Shown: in pieces, positions 39,101-53,300 of the stretch | Layout: each line of letters opens with the position of its first letter | How positions within the stretch are numbered: the first letter of the stretch is position 1 | Source: Nymphalis io | Taxonomy: Eukaryota; Arthropoda; Insecta; Lepidoptera; Nymphalidae | Reading direction: 5' to 3' | DNA: 64,000 bases | NCBI RefSeq assembly: GCF_905147045.1 | Contig: NC_065895.1 | Location: 13,645,001 to 13,709,000 of the forward strand | The notes under the pieces: model-generated | What the model saw: the letters and a program-made list of their open reading frames with translations, nothing else | Databases searched by the model: none | Told to the model about the DNA's origin: nothing | Program-made: the position numbers and the translations under genes

Positions 39101-42100
39101 ACGCGTCTGTAATAATTGCTATGGTTCGTTCTCCCTTCAAGCCGAAACACAGCAATGCTTTGTTAACATATAATTCAAATTAAAAGCGCTAAAATAGTTA
39201 TAAAAAAGTTTATTATGTAGACGTAATAAAGTATTTTCCTCTCATTGTCGATATCGTCGAATGGGACGGTAGTTTTTAAATATGTATGTACGAATACAAT
39301 TGAGCACACTTCGTCTAGGAACTTTTGTTCCCGCTTGTTCGTTTGGATTTCTCAGTAAATATTTTTCCTACAATTTTGAAGATAAAGGCAAATTGTTGTT
39401 AATAATAACGAAGAACAGAAGGAACGTACAAATTGCAGTTTCGCAGACCGACAACGGTATTTGCTGTTATTATGCATTTAAGAGCTCTCGTAACCCCGTA
39501 ATCAGATGTAAGAGAAATAATGCCACACGCTTTAGATGTTATCTTTCAACACGTACTTATTATAATTAATGAGCTAAAGTACCGAAGTATAAGCCGGAAG
39601 AGCAAACCGGTTTTGTTAGTGCCAAAAATGACTATTTATTAAATCAAAGTTTAAATGTTATATTTTGTCTATACCTAAACAATATCAAAATATTATTTAT
39701 CAATATTTTAGAATTGTTATTTTATATTACGTTTATTTATATAGTGATAGGGCTTTGTGTCACCTAGAAAGATACTCACTCATCCCAAATTCTACCACTA
39801 AGTAGCAATACTGAAGTTGCAGTTCGTATTGTTGTATCCCGGTTGGAAGGGTGAGTGAGCCAGTGTAACTATATCCCGCTCATGGGATATAATATCTTTG
39901 TTGCTAAGGTTGATGGCGCATTAACGTTGTATAGGGATGGTTAATATTTCCTACAGTGCCAATATGTACATGGGCTGTTGTGACCATATACTTTTGCAAA
40001 TGGCAAATCTGCGTGTAAATGTTAAATATATAAATTAATTCAGGAAAGTGGTTTATTCTATACAATATATAAATTCCAATAGAATTCCGTAGTTGGTATT
40101 TATCTGAAGTCGCAAGTGGCTGCTCGCCGTATATAATAGTGCACATTGCCACCTTAATTAGGATATTATAGTGGCAGGCTTGAATGCGGTTAGCAAGGAA
40201 GTCGTTTGCTGCTACCGCGCTTCCTGCGCCCGCACCGTTCCACTCGACGGCGCGCGACTAAGGTCCGTACAGCCTTGGGGTTGTCAGGATGAGACGACAG
40301 TCTTACAATCGATGTTATACGTACTATGTCAATTTACATAATCACGTTTCTATAATAACAAAATCTCTGCCAATGTTTTAAACTTTATTAAATAAGATAT
40401 TTTATTCAATTCAAGATAATTTTGATAAAAATCTCTATAGAAACTTTGTACCGTAACGTTGACAGACTTTATGTCATTCAATAAATATAAGGAATTTAAA
40501 TAAAATTATTTAAATTTCTCTTATAAACGTGCTTTATAAGAGGAATTTAAATATTTACAATTACCTACATATGTAATACATAACTCTTGGCTAACTTTTC
40601 TGATATTCATTAGTTTTCGGGATCTTTTTGTTCAAACTGCTTAAAATAAAATAAATAAACGGGATACGGTTAACTATTACGAGCGGGATTAAAACCGTGA
40701 CCGTTGATATGATTGAGTCTTATGGTCCCTCGTGAACTGGTTTGGACTAGAGTTCATAACATCATCTTTTTGCTACTTAACAAGCTACAAGTTCTTACAT
40801 TTTATAATTACCAACTTCTCAACTGTTAAGTAGTTTGACGATAAAAGTAAGCCATCATTTATTAAACGTAAAGACTTTTGTATACCTAGCGTTGTTTAAG
40901 TGTGTATAAATTGTTAGAAATATTATTTAAATTCTCCTGAGATTTATAATCAGATGCAAAACTGTGGAAACTTTTTATCTTGTACATTACTGTGAGCGAA
41001 GGACAGGAATAGAGGACGTGCGTTCGCAGAACTTTATCGAGGAAATGGCATTATTATGCAGATTTCCGATAACATAGCAATCGTCGCAAGTTTATATCTG
41101 CTGTATACGATTGAAGATTTTTGATTGGTTGAAACATACGCTAGGTACCTAAGTAGAATTATTAAAACTAAGATAAGAGTGCCCAGTGTTATGTCAATTA
41201 CAAGGGTTTATTTTTATTTTTATAAAATTAGTAGCAGACGAGCATATGTGCCACCAACGCCTATAGACATTGGCATTGTAAGAAATGTTAACCATCGCTT
41301 ACATGGCCAATGTGCACCAACCTTGGGAACTAAGATGTTATATCCCTTGTGGCTGTAATAGCACTGGCTCACTTCGCACCCCTCAAACCGGAACACAACA
41401 ATACCAAGTACTGCTGTTTTGCTGTAGAATATCTGATGAGTGGTTGGCACCCAGACAAGCTTCCACAAAACCCTACCACCACTAAAATGAGCCGATAAGT
41501 AAGTCAAACTAAGCTCAACACTGACCATGGAATTACTCTTCTACCTTCAACAAGTCAAACAAAGGATAAGCACTACGGCTTAGAACATGTGCGGCATAAC
41601 CGAAGATTACGGGTTCAAGTCTGGGTCAATGTTGTTTTAAATGTAATGTTTTAAAACTTGCATTTATTAAATTAAAATATGTCACATGTGTATCCACTAA
41701 CTGATATTGGAAAAGTGGTGAAATAAGCTCCAATCTTGTCTCTTATTAGGAGAGGAGGCCTTATTCCAACAAAAGGGCTCGTCAGTATTGTTTTAAGTAA
41801 ATGTTAAACAACTCAGTAAACTCTAGCGTATAGCAGATACGCTAGAGTTTAACAAAGATCATAAATATACAAAATCATAATATGTAATTAATAATAAAGA
41901 AAAAAATTGCCTGGGACATGTTTGAATAGGGTTTCTGTGTGATGAAGATAACGTTAAATCTTATTATCATTATTAAGTTGAAAGCTAACGCGTTAATATT
42001 TTGTATGTTCACACTTGGAAGTGTTAAGTTAACACATTTACACGTGTTTTAAATAAGTTTACACGACAAATCTCGAACAATAACGTGCAAGTACTTCGAT

Positions 42101-44290
42101 ACTTTAAAATTATAGTTTTAGTAAATTGTAGGCACACAACCGGCTTATGTTCTAGGTTTTATTACACTACACTGCTACGAAAAAAATATATGTTTAATAT
42201 TTTAAATAAATATTGAATTGAAATTACTTAAATATATTTATTAAATTCACATACTTAAAATTAATAATCTGATTAATGACTTTTTTTTTTAAATTAAATT
42301 TAAAAAGTTTCCTCCGATCCCTATAAAGCTAAGAGCTAAAAAGCAAAGCAAAGCTAAAGAGCAAAGCTGCCCATAACACATACCGCATTTCCACGCTGTA
42401 CGGCAATGGACAACCTTTGCGCCAAGTAAGATCCGGAGCGACCGTTAAACACCCTCTCTCTCTAAGGCGACGGTCAATTTCCCTAATAAAAGTAAGGGCA
42501 TCCGACCAAACCAATTTTGATATTATTCATATTTCTCGTTTATGAGATGCTTGTATAAACTAATAAATATGTAAACGTTATAAAATATACTCCCCGCTAA
42601 TATTTTTCTAATCGTACTTCGCAATTTCTTTATTAGTAAAATGCACCTTTGCGTAGTCGGGAGAGGACCTCGAGTGTTGTATAAATGTATTTGTACACAA
42701 ACTATAAAACCACACAAGTAAGCTTCGGTATAATTTTATTTGTGTAAAATCTACATCTTAATTACACGTATTCCATCCTTTGAGCGGAAAATTGCTTAGC
42801 GAACTAGTGAAGCCATAAACAGAAAACGCAATCGTAAGATCTTGAACCGGTGATGTTTCATAGCCCTAATCTACGCCATTCCCACTGATTGTCTTGTTTT
42901 CTACGGCGAATGTTTATTTGTTTTCACACGAATTACTCAAGAGTGAGAACACATATGGTGATACCGTCTCTATTATCTCTATCATTAGTTTGTAGGTTTA
43001 TCTATATTATTAATAGAGAAGGAAAGAGCTCTCTTACAAGTTTAACGACAGTTTAAACTGAGCAATTGTTATATAATGAAATCAAATTGTACACGTAATA
43101 TGCTATAACAAGTATCATGTCGACGATGTAAATATGGCAACTGAGTGAAGTAAAATAACAAAATTACCTTTAAAGGTCATAACTATTAGAAATTTTAAAT
43201 GTTTAAGTATATACTGAAAAATTTTGACGAGTCATAATTATTTGTCTTTTGCATAGCTTGCTTACAGAAAAACCCAATAACTTTTTATTGGGCCGACCTA
43301 GGAATTTAACCCAGGACCTCCGGGTCTGTGGCCTTACATCAAGCCTGGTGGTAGGGCTTTGTGCAAGCTCGTCTGGGTAGGTACCACCCACTCATCAGAT
43401 ATTCTACCGCAAAACAGCAATACTTGATATTGTTGTGTTCCGGTTTGAAGGGTGAGTGAGCCAGTGTAATTACAGGCACAAGGGACATAAAATCTTAGTT
43501 CCCAAGGTTGGTGGCGCATTGGATATGTAAGCGATGGTTGACATTTCTTACAATGCCAATGTCTAAGAGCGTTGGTGACCACTTACCATCAGGTGGCCCA
43601 TATGCTCGTCCGCCTTCCTTTTCTATAAAAAAAAAAAAAAAAAAAAGCCACTAGACAAACGAGGCAGTCGAGACTAGGACTCGCAGCTTTGGCGCACCTT
43701 GAGAGAGGTCTATGTTCAGCTTTGGACTATGATTGGCTGTTGATGAGTAATAGCTTTCTATAAAGAACAATTCATTCACTTATTCCGTAATCTGCACGAA
43801 ACGAATTAGCAGTTAAGAGGACTATTACAACATTACTTTTTTCAAAATTAGGTATTTACGCACGACGACGAGCCGATCGGACTCTTGAGTTTATGACACA
43901 GCGCTGTCGCTGTAACCCAGCAATCTTGATAGTTTTTCTACTATTTCATTTATTGTTTTACTTTTTTCTTAAAATATTTTTTATTATGATAAGCAATTGA
44001 ATAATTAGGGAAGGCCGGTAGATATCTCAAAATCCAACAAAACATTTTTTTTATTTTTGAGAAATTTCAGTCTTGGAGTATCTTTTTCACTGTGTGATTT
44101 AAGTGTGATCCACCGCGACTTCCCTCGTTTAAGTTATTATATATTTTTTTAGTATAATAGCAATCCCCATTTTAAGTAATTTATCAATATTAGAAAATTT
44201 AGTAAATTACTTAAAAGTTTACCCCTCTAATTAAACAAAGATTATGCTGGGAATTTCTATTTGATTTGCTCTTATAGTTCAGTCATGTTT

Positions 44291-44364
<74 letters not shown>

Positions 44365-47300
44365 CATTTACAATGTCTGAAAACTGCTTATTATTGCTTG
44401 TATTTCGTTTAATCAAATTTGAAGTTGTCATGCAAACTCTGCGTTAAAACTTATTGTTACAAGAAGTTTTACTTTCAATCACCAGTACCAAATTAATAAA
44501 ATATATTATTTCCAGGTGTTTTGAAAAGCAAATATATACCTTAAAATATAATGAGACTAAAAACATATCTTTCGAAGAGCCTCAATAAGTGCTAAAATAT
44601 ATTTTTAATTAAGATAAGCTTTAATCTCCCTATCGATATGAAATATAAGCAAATTATAATATGCTGAAATGCTCGCCACTTCCCCGACAAAGTAAAGCGA
44701 TCGAGTTTAAGTAATATAAAATGATTTCCAACAATTACATTAACAACCAAACCATTATTAATACTATGCATAGCTAATACATAGATAAAATATAAGTGGG
44801 CTAATTGAATACTAAAAATCAGTGCTTTGAAGGTTTTTATAATACATGTCGCATTATATGTTTACAAACATCGCATGTACCGCGTGGAATGGCTGTAAAC
44901 AACGCTATCGTGGTCAATCATGTCTGATGTTATCTGTGCGACGCTAATTGTCCTGCCACCGCCATCTTGCGTGCGCGCCAATTAGTGCGGAGACGTGCTG
45001 TCGATGTTATCAAGCGGTATCAATTTTTGTTTCAGTTCATGATTCATATTTATATCTATTTGTCAGAATTGATGGTTTATCTTGAATTCATTTGACAGCA
45101 AAGTGTTATTTTAAGTCGGTTTTTCATGGCAAATCATAATAAGCACGCAAACTGTAATATAATTATATAATATATCAATAAAAATGATCTTTACGTTAAA
45201 AATCTTAGACTTTAATTCGAGACTATTTATTTTATAACTATTTATATATAATTTTATTTAAATGTAGACTTTATAACAATTGGAAAAAAATGTTAATCTA
45301 TACTTTATACCAATTTTTAATAGTCTGCCGATATTCATATAAATTTATCGATATCACAGTAAGTATTTATTTAAAAAATAAACCTGTCCCTAACGACTGA
45401 CTAATAGACTACAAGAATGGTTTCTTTAGTTGCCTTTTTTGTCTTAGAATCGGGCGATGTAAATTGTATATGATTTATTACGGTAACATTTCTATTTTTT
45501 TTAGTAACAACCATTTATACCGTGGCCATTATTGCATTCCCAACAGCTTATCGAATGTTCCCATAATTTACATGGTATAATATCATGATATAACACGTGT
45601 CTGACATAAAATCTATTTTTGAAAATAACGTACATATATAGTTCAATATTTAGAAAATTTGCAATAACGGTTTGATAGAACTGATTTATTGAAGCTTTGT
45701 ACAACGTGAAGGGCTTTAATGGGTGACGAAATAAATGTGGAAAAAATAAAGTAAAATACTATAGAATCTCCAAATGAGTCCTTACCAAATCAATACTGAC
45801 TTACAAAATTAGGTGAAAACAATATCATTCGTTTATGATTTTCACAACAAGTAGTCCTTATGAGTAAATATGTTACATGAAATTATTTTCTGTGAAGGCA
45901 ACCAGACGCCTTCTCTCATATTCTAATATGAGTAGATCTTTAAAGATGACCGTATTTTTGTAGTCTTATTAAAATCAAAGTAAACATAAGTTTAAGAAAG
46001 TATAACAGTTAATATAACTACTAAAGTTAATATGATTACTGAAAATTGAACAAAAAGTTTTTTGTTATACCGCGGAGATAAACATATACATATAATATTC
46101 AATATCTTACGGACTAGAAATACTATAGTTTTTAATAGCGATAGAGAACTTTATATCAAGCACTTAAATAAACACAAACAAATCAAAATTAAAAATAGCT
46201 ACCGCACAAATCATGACCGCGAAATACCGCGAAACAGTGGCAAGAATGCCAGCAGCAATTACCCATTAAATAGCAGTTACGATTCTTTCGGCGAAAATTT
46301 TACCAGCTCATGTCACCGGTGGGGGGATAACGAGACAGGTTGTTATCTCATTTAAAAAATGGTTTTTCGCCATTATTTTCCTTAATATTTTTGTAATACG
46401 AAGCAATAAATAAATAGTGTAACAGTTCACCGACCTTGGCTTCCAGATTCTCGAGGTTAACGACTCCCGGCTCCAGGGTTTGCTGCAACAACAAACAAAT
46501 GGAATGTCTTAAATGTTATGATAATTAGCGGCGGACAATGGGACCCTTGCTTTGTACGCCGAGGGCTCGGCCGTCTGCTTCACCGCAGAGCCTTATTAAC
46601 AATTTAAAAATAAGTCTTTCACTTAAATTTATACTGCTACTTAAACTGTAAGTAAAAATACTGAATGTGACTTTTATGAGAATAGCTTCAGGCACATAAA
46701 CTCTAAGAGCCGGTGCATAATTCCACCTTTTGAAAAAATAATTCTGTTTCTTAGAAAGATGAAAACCTTAGTCGTTTTTCCGAGTCGAAGACAATTACAT
46801 GCTCCATTTTTGTAATTGTAAAATACGCTGTAAAAAGCCTCACGAAACTCATATTGTCAAAGTAATTCGTTAATAATTATGGGAGCGTTACACTTGTTAA
46901 AAATCATCATCATTACCTGAGAAAGAAAGTGGTTTTTTTTAACTTAAGGGTCGTATTATTTTTTACAAAGGTTAATAACATGATATATTTATTTGAATGG
47001 GAAATAGTATCATATCACTTATGCTGTCAATTAGTTTAAGTACATATGTATTACAAACTCGAAGACAATTAATGTAAATAGTTAGTATAGGCATAAAGAT
47101 GACAATTTAATTAGTTCGTACGTGGGTGTGTGCGTACAAAACACAAAACATTTGTCAAAATTTATAAAAAGGTTTGACCGAATCACAATCTACATCAAAT
47201 AAATGAGATCTGAGTACCCGCTGTGTAATTTTAATTGTGTCGTTTAGAAACAGTTTTGCTGTGACTCATAGTTCAGTGTTTCTTATTTACCGGAGCAGAT

Positions 47301-50300
47301 CGAAGCTTATTAGGAATAATCAGCCCGTGGCCTCCCGCGGCCTGTTCTGAGCACGCGACTGAACTAACGCGAACAAATTATATTCACGGCGACAAGTCAA
47401 CCTGCTTACAGGCTGAGCGGAATAATTGATATTTTCTAAACTTAGGTACGATGTGATCTCACAGATATATATAAGTATTTTGTTTGAATGGGTCGAATTT
47501 GCATTTGAAAATAATTAATTGAGTCTTTTAAAATAATTTAATTGCTAGCTTGTAAGCTTAAAGATCCCGAAATCTTGTCAAAATGAAGAAAAATAGATAT
47601 TAAGTATTGTTTTAGATTTACGACTAAGCCCTTTACTATATATATAGCGTCATCTAGTTGTTTTGTTTAGTGGACAGACATACAAATCTCTTTCTATCAC
47701 GAAGCAAAGATATAGTAGAATAATCATACTGAATCGCATGATATTTACCTTCACAACCGCAGGTTTACTTTACATGCATTTCTTAATTGTTAAACAAAAT
47801 AAAATATTTATAAGTCGAATATTGTTGAGAAATTATATTTTCACGTCAGACAACTACAAAATTCAAGGCATGAGTATCACAATTATCTCAAACATTATGT
47901 GTGCTGTGCGCAGTATGTACATCTTTGGAACGTACGCCCTTGCAAGCAGAAATGTGATGTATCCGCGGTAGCGGTGCCGATGTAAAGATAAGATCCATTT
48001 CTGTTTATATCAGAGGTCTTATCAGGACTATCTTTATATTCCCGGAGACGAAGTGCAGCTGCGGTGTTCTGTTACCATAACTTTATCTTTGTAGTTGTTA
48101 GTTCATTGGTGATGACAAAAAGTACCGGCACGACTTTTAAAGCGGATGGGATAATGTTTACCGTGCTCTTTATACTTTTAATTACTTTTTTCAGTTATTT
48201 TTTTATTAATTCTAACAATAACATTGCCCTCATATGTTGCGATCATTGACTTGAAATTATTTAATTATATGTATCGTGTCTAATAAAATCCAACGAGCGA
48301 GCGCGTGCGCGTGCGCATGTCGCGTTTCACGACTCCGTGAATGTCAATTGAATTCACGTTACGTTTGAAATAATTAACACATTAAATCGGCAGTTAACAT
48401 GCCATTAAGTCGCCAGACACTTGCATTGGTATAATTATTACAGTGTCATTACATCACAATACGTAACCGATCCCGGGTTAACTGAACAGTTGTTCATAAT
48501 ATTCGCCGGGAAGATAATTCGAAAACAAGTTAACTTTATATTCATAACAAATTAAATAAATTACTCAATTTACGTACAACCGGTCACCGGAACAGTCGTT
48601 TGTGGCCTTGGCTTAATTAACGAGAACCCGATCAATACAAGAAAAATATTATTCATTAGGTACCTAATCTAACAGCACGCTATAACCACTATGTTATCGA
48701 ATGGCGGGCCGCGAACACGGCTTTGTTTACTTCATAAACTCCAAGAGGTGTGAAAGTGATCAGAGAGATATTAAATTTTCAAATTTGTATCTTAAATTTT
48801 ATTGACAATTATTGTTATAAGATTTTTTAAAGATAACAGAGAGACTTTGTTAATTTTAGTAGCACGATTGGCTCCAATATAATGTTATATTATATTAATA
48901 TAAATGTCCGGTCAAATATAATTACGTGGCCGGTATGTACGGCTTTCGTTAGGCTTTTTTGCTATAATATAAATATTATACTAAACCTAGCACAGTTAGA
49001 CGCACCGACTGGAGAGCGCTTGAAGCAAGGCTAATTTACAAAATGTACGTTCAGCTTTAAAAAGGTAGATTTGGATTTTAGGGATAAATGCTCAGCCTCA
49101 TTTAATGTCGAGTCCGTCAGGCAGACGTGGCCGCGGGCGAAAACCCATTACGTATATAGTTTAATTTCGCTATACGAAAACATATACTTCGATATACTGT
49201 GATGATGTGATTTAAGTAGCTAAACATAAAAGGAAAGATCGCGCAGTGTCATTATATTCTAAGATTTACAGTCGCTTATTTCATTTAAGGCATAAGTATT
49301 ATTTAAAATATTTTTAATTACAACTAAATTATCATACAAAGTTAAATAGGTACAGACGGACAAGAGTTCCTTATTAGGTTAGATTGTAATTACCATGTAG
49401 ATTAGGGTAAAAAAACTTATGTTTACTTATTGGAGCGGATTAGAAAACCTCACGAGTTGTGTTTCCTGGAAGATGACTGCGATCAACTAATTGCATTTTA
49501 CACATTCTTGTCGTGCGAGAACATGCCAGAGCGATGGGTAACGTAAAAACTACTACCATTTCCCTTTGCTTTATAGCGTCCATCCGGAAACCGTTAAGCA
49601 GAAATGTTGTAACTATCGTGAATAATATGGTCTGGATTTTTTCTAAAAATTATTTACTCAAAAATATATTTTTATAAATATATAAAGAACAGTGAATAAT
49701 TAATCGATAATCGTAATCGGCAAATAAACACTAAGTGTTGGCATTGTTTTCTTATTCAGGAGACACTAGCACTCTTTTGTATGAACCTGAACGTAGGATA
49801 TTCTTAACAAAAATATAATGAGCAGGCGTTTAATAACAACAATATAAATGATCAAATGTAATATAAATTAATTTGATGTCGTTATCTGAAACTCTTCTGT
49901 AACTTTATGTTTTGTAATAAAACGATAGGTACTAATTACAATTATAGAAATACTATTTTTGTTTTGCAACAAGCACCTACCTCTGCCATTTAGGCAACTA
50001 GGAAATAGGTAGGTACCAGTTATATATTAGAAATGCCTTATGTCAGGGTATGGTATAACATATAGCTTAATATTGGAGCCCTTTTTAGATTCTTTTAGCT
50101 ATTTGAAATAGCGAAATCAATTTGAGAACGTTTTTTGCTTAACGCATTGTTAATACATTTATAAGTGAAGTAGGAAGTCGTTTAGAATGTTTTAACAAAA
50201 GAAAATATTGTGAGAAATATTTTATATAAGAAGCTAATGTATTATTGAGTAAATGAGGTAAATAGATTTTGATAAAAAACTTAGTTTGAACGGGTAGAGC

Positions 50301-53300
50301 TCAATTCCTATATTACAAATATGATTGATTCTCTTGTTTTACATATTTAATTGTAGACTTCTTGTTTAGTCTGTGATCGTTGTACCTTTAGTACAAGTAA
50401 TGTTCGCCTCGACACGACAGGTCGTGGGCGCGCGGCATCCTTTGTTATTATGAAGCATTGGTTGTCCAATGTCCAAACGCCTCTGTAGACTGTGAATTGA
50501 TTTAAATTGTATGTTAGCAGATACGAAAAATATGCCACTAATATTAACAGAAGTAGACTAACCTATAATAATTCTTATAAAAGGTTTAGTTTTTGAAAAC
50601 TGTAATTGCATATAATATATATGCAACTTGCTTCTTCAAGTACTTAATTGGACGTTAACATTAATGTTTTCTTTTTATTTTATTTGTTATGAGAAGGCGT
50701 CAAGAAGGCGTGGAAATCACGTCGTAATGTTTACTGTATCTACAATTACGGCAATTCTCAGGTTATAAAAAAACTTTGTGATGATTGCACTGTAGACACA
50801 ATTGTTTGCAAGTACAGTAGGCGTCGACTTAACAGACATGGAAACTTAGGAAAGTTCCTAAAATCCAATGTATTAAGAATTGAATCGAATAAAAATATTC
50901 GGGGTCGTGTGTACAATGTAGACGTTCCCATATTTATTGTTACGGTATTGCGTGGCTGAAGTTTTAATTAATCTTATGATTCAACAAAGTTAATTAAAAC
51001 CAGGATTCGTTATTTATATATAATTATTTTTATAAGTAAATACTATAAGTATTTTTTGTGGCATACGGACTAATTTCATTATCACTGTAGTATAATTTAA
51101 ATTGTAGGTATTTATACAATTTATATTTATACGAGTTACCGGCCGCCTAGCGATGTAAAAGTCGTTGGTTCGATCCTGTCCGCTTGGGCTATTGGCGTTC
51201 CCGCTCCTAACACATTTTTTACACTTAATTGGAAGGGTAAATACGAATATTAGTAAATCTTTTAAAAAGGTGGCATTAATAATAGATAATTAAAAAATAC
51301 TTTGTATATACTTTTATTTGAAAATGAAATGCTCAGTGGTAAAACGCGTGAATCTTAACCGATGATCGTGGGTTGAAACCCGGGCAAGCACCACTCAATT
51401 TTCATGTGCTTAATTTGTGATTATAATTCATCTAGTGCTTGACGGTGAAGAAAAACATCGTGAGAAAACCTGCATTTGTATTCCATCAACCCGCATTGGA
51501 GCAGCGTGGTGGAATAAGCTCCAAAACCTTCTCCTCAAAAAGGGATAGGAGGCCTTAGCCTATCAGTGGGACATTCACAGGCTATTACTGACATTAACTT
51601 AATTATTTAGAAACTACTGGATTGATATTACTACAACTCTAGAAGTGTTGTAGTAATAAATATCTAGTTAGGTTAAATTAATACCCGGCTACCATATTCA
51701 AGAAACAATTAGTTTTGCTTAGTATTGTAGAATTATTTACGAGGCGTTATTAAGATTTTTACTAATCGGTATCGGCTATGAATAACGAATACCTAAATTG
51801 TATGAAGACGACAGATACTAGTGTTTCAATAAAAAATGTAAATGTCAATTACAATTACAACATTTTTTTTCCGTAAGCAAAACGAATCGTTTTTTGATTA
51901 TAATAACCGAACTAACAACGAGTACGGGGTTTATTCCGAAAGAGGGATATATTTCATAAGGATAGTCAAAAAGGCTATAGAAATCATGGTCCGACAAACA
52001 AAGCCGTGAGCACAACTCGTAATGAATACATAAGTCACAACGACTTTGAGTATTTTAATTTCATAACAATTTTCATATGTTCTTTGTTTCACCGTGGGGT
52101 TTATATTACAAAGGACATCGTTGTTCGTGTCGTGTGTCAACAGCGCGTGTACGTGCACAATACCTGACAAGCTCTTGTTTATTTTTATTACTCGAATACA
52201 ACGTCAAAATGCGGATAATGCACGCTGGTTTGTGAGGATAACTAACGTCTGCATTTGGTGTTTGTATAAAACACAAAAAGTCCTTACTCTATATTTATTC
52301 AAAAGAGATTGAATAATGTCGCATACATTCACCGACTGCATGTGCTTGATAGGACTAGAATTAGAAGTGGAAGAGTATTTATAAATGGTTAATATTTTTT
52401 AGTGTTGGCTAAGTTTGTCTGTATAACTAGGGAGGTTCTCAGTACCCTGGTAATCCCACTAGAGAATGGAGGCCTGCATAGTCCGGTCGTCCGTCAAGCT
52501 TCGCGGTAGCATGCGCAAGCGATCCCGTCGTGCTCCTTGTTAAGACTTCCGTCTAGGGTATCGCTGGATTTTTTTGTTGTTATTCCGATGTTCGTGACGC
52601 ACTCAGCGCCTCAGATAGCGGCGAGCCCCACAACCCCCCCCCCCCCCTTTCTCCCACTGTTCCCGTGGGGGAAACGCGTTACGAGTTTTTCCAGCGTGAA
52701 AAAAAAAGTGTTGGCTAAGTTGAAGTTCGATCTATCGAATGGTTTTTTGGAATACAGGACTTAAGGGACAAAATATTATGATTTAAGATTTGTTTATTTG
52801 CTGCAAGTTACTTTATACGAATAAAGATCGGACATGTTTAAAATATAAGTTTATTTAAGCGTTTTACTATTGCAGCGGTTACTTAATAAACCGAATTCAA
52901 AATGTTTTTTTTAAGCTAAGGAAAAGTAATCGAATAATTACCGTGCGCTTAACGTTCGTACGGCAGTAGAATTCGATCCTCTTCGCAACTTAACTATATA
53001 TGAAGAAGTCTTTTTCGATTATTTCGTAACTTTACCAATAATTCATTATATCCTTGCACTGACTTGTAACACACAACAAAATGGCATCGACTTTTGCTAC
53101 TGCTAGTGATTAAATATATTTACGTTTAGACGTCGTTTAGAAAAAGGAGGGTTCCCCGACGTACTACATTTTTGCACTTACGTATATTATTAGGCTAATA
53201 AAATTCTGAAACGTGTTGTATACCATTTCTAGAGCCATAAAATAGGTGTAAAATTCTTCACCCCTACAATGTAAGACCGCTATGATTTAACGAGTTTCGC

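Larger units (their letters stand above)
37597..46434 (-). other. Intron 3 of the PDZ/coiled-coil gene
   Basis: 8.8 kb. Contains SINE copies of families A, B and E, a near-perfect inverted repeat at 40508-40552, a perfect one at 41818-41850 and the (TA)n tract at 44294-44360. No further exon was found that would fit the frame. Confidence 0.7.

Noticed and set aside
47663..47971. A 102-codon + frame in a PDZ-gene intron.
   Set aside because: No recognisable domain, composition like the surrounding intron, no splice partners.
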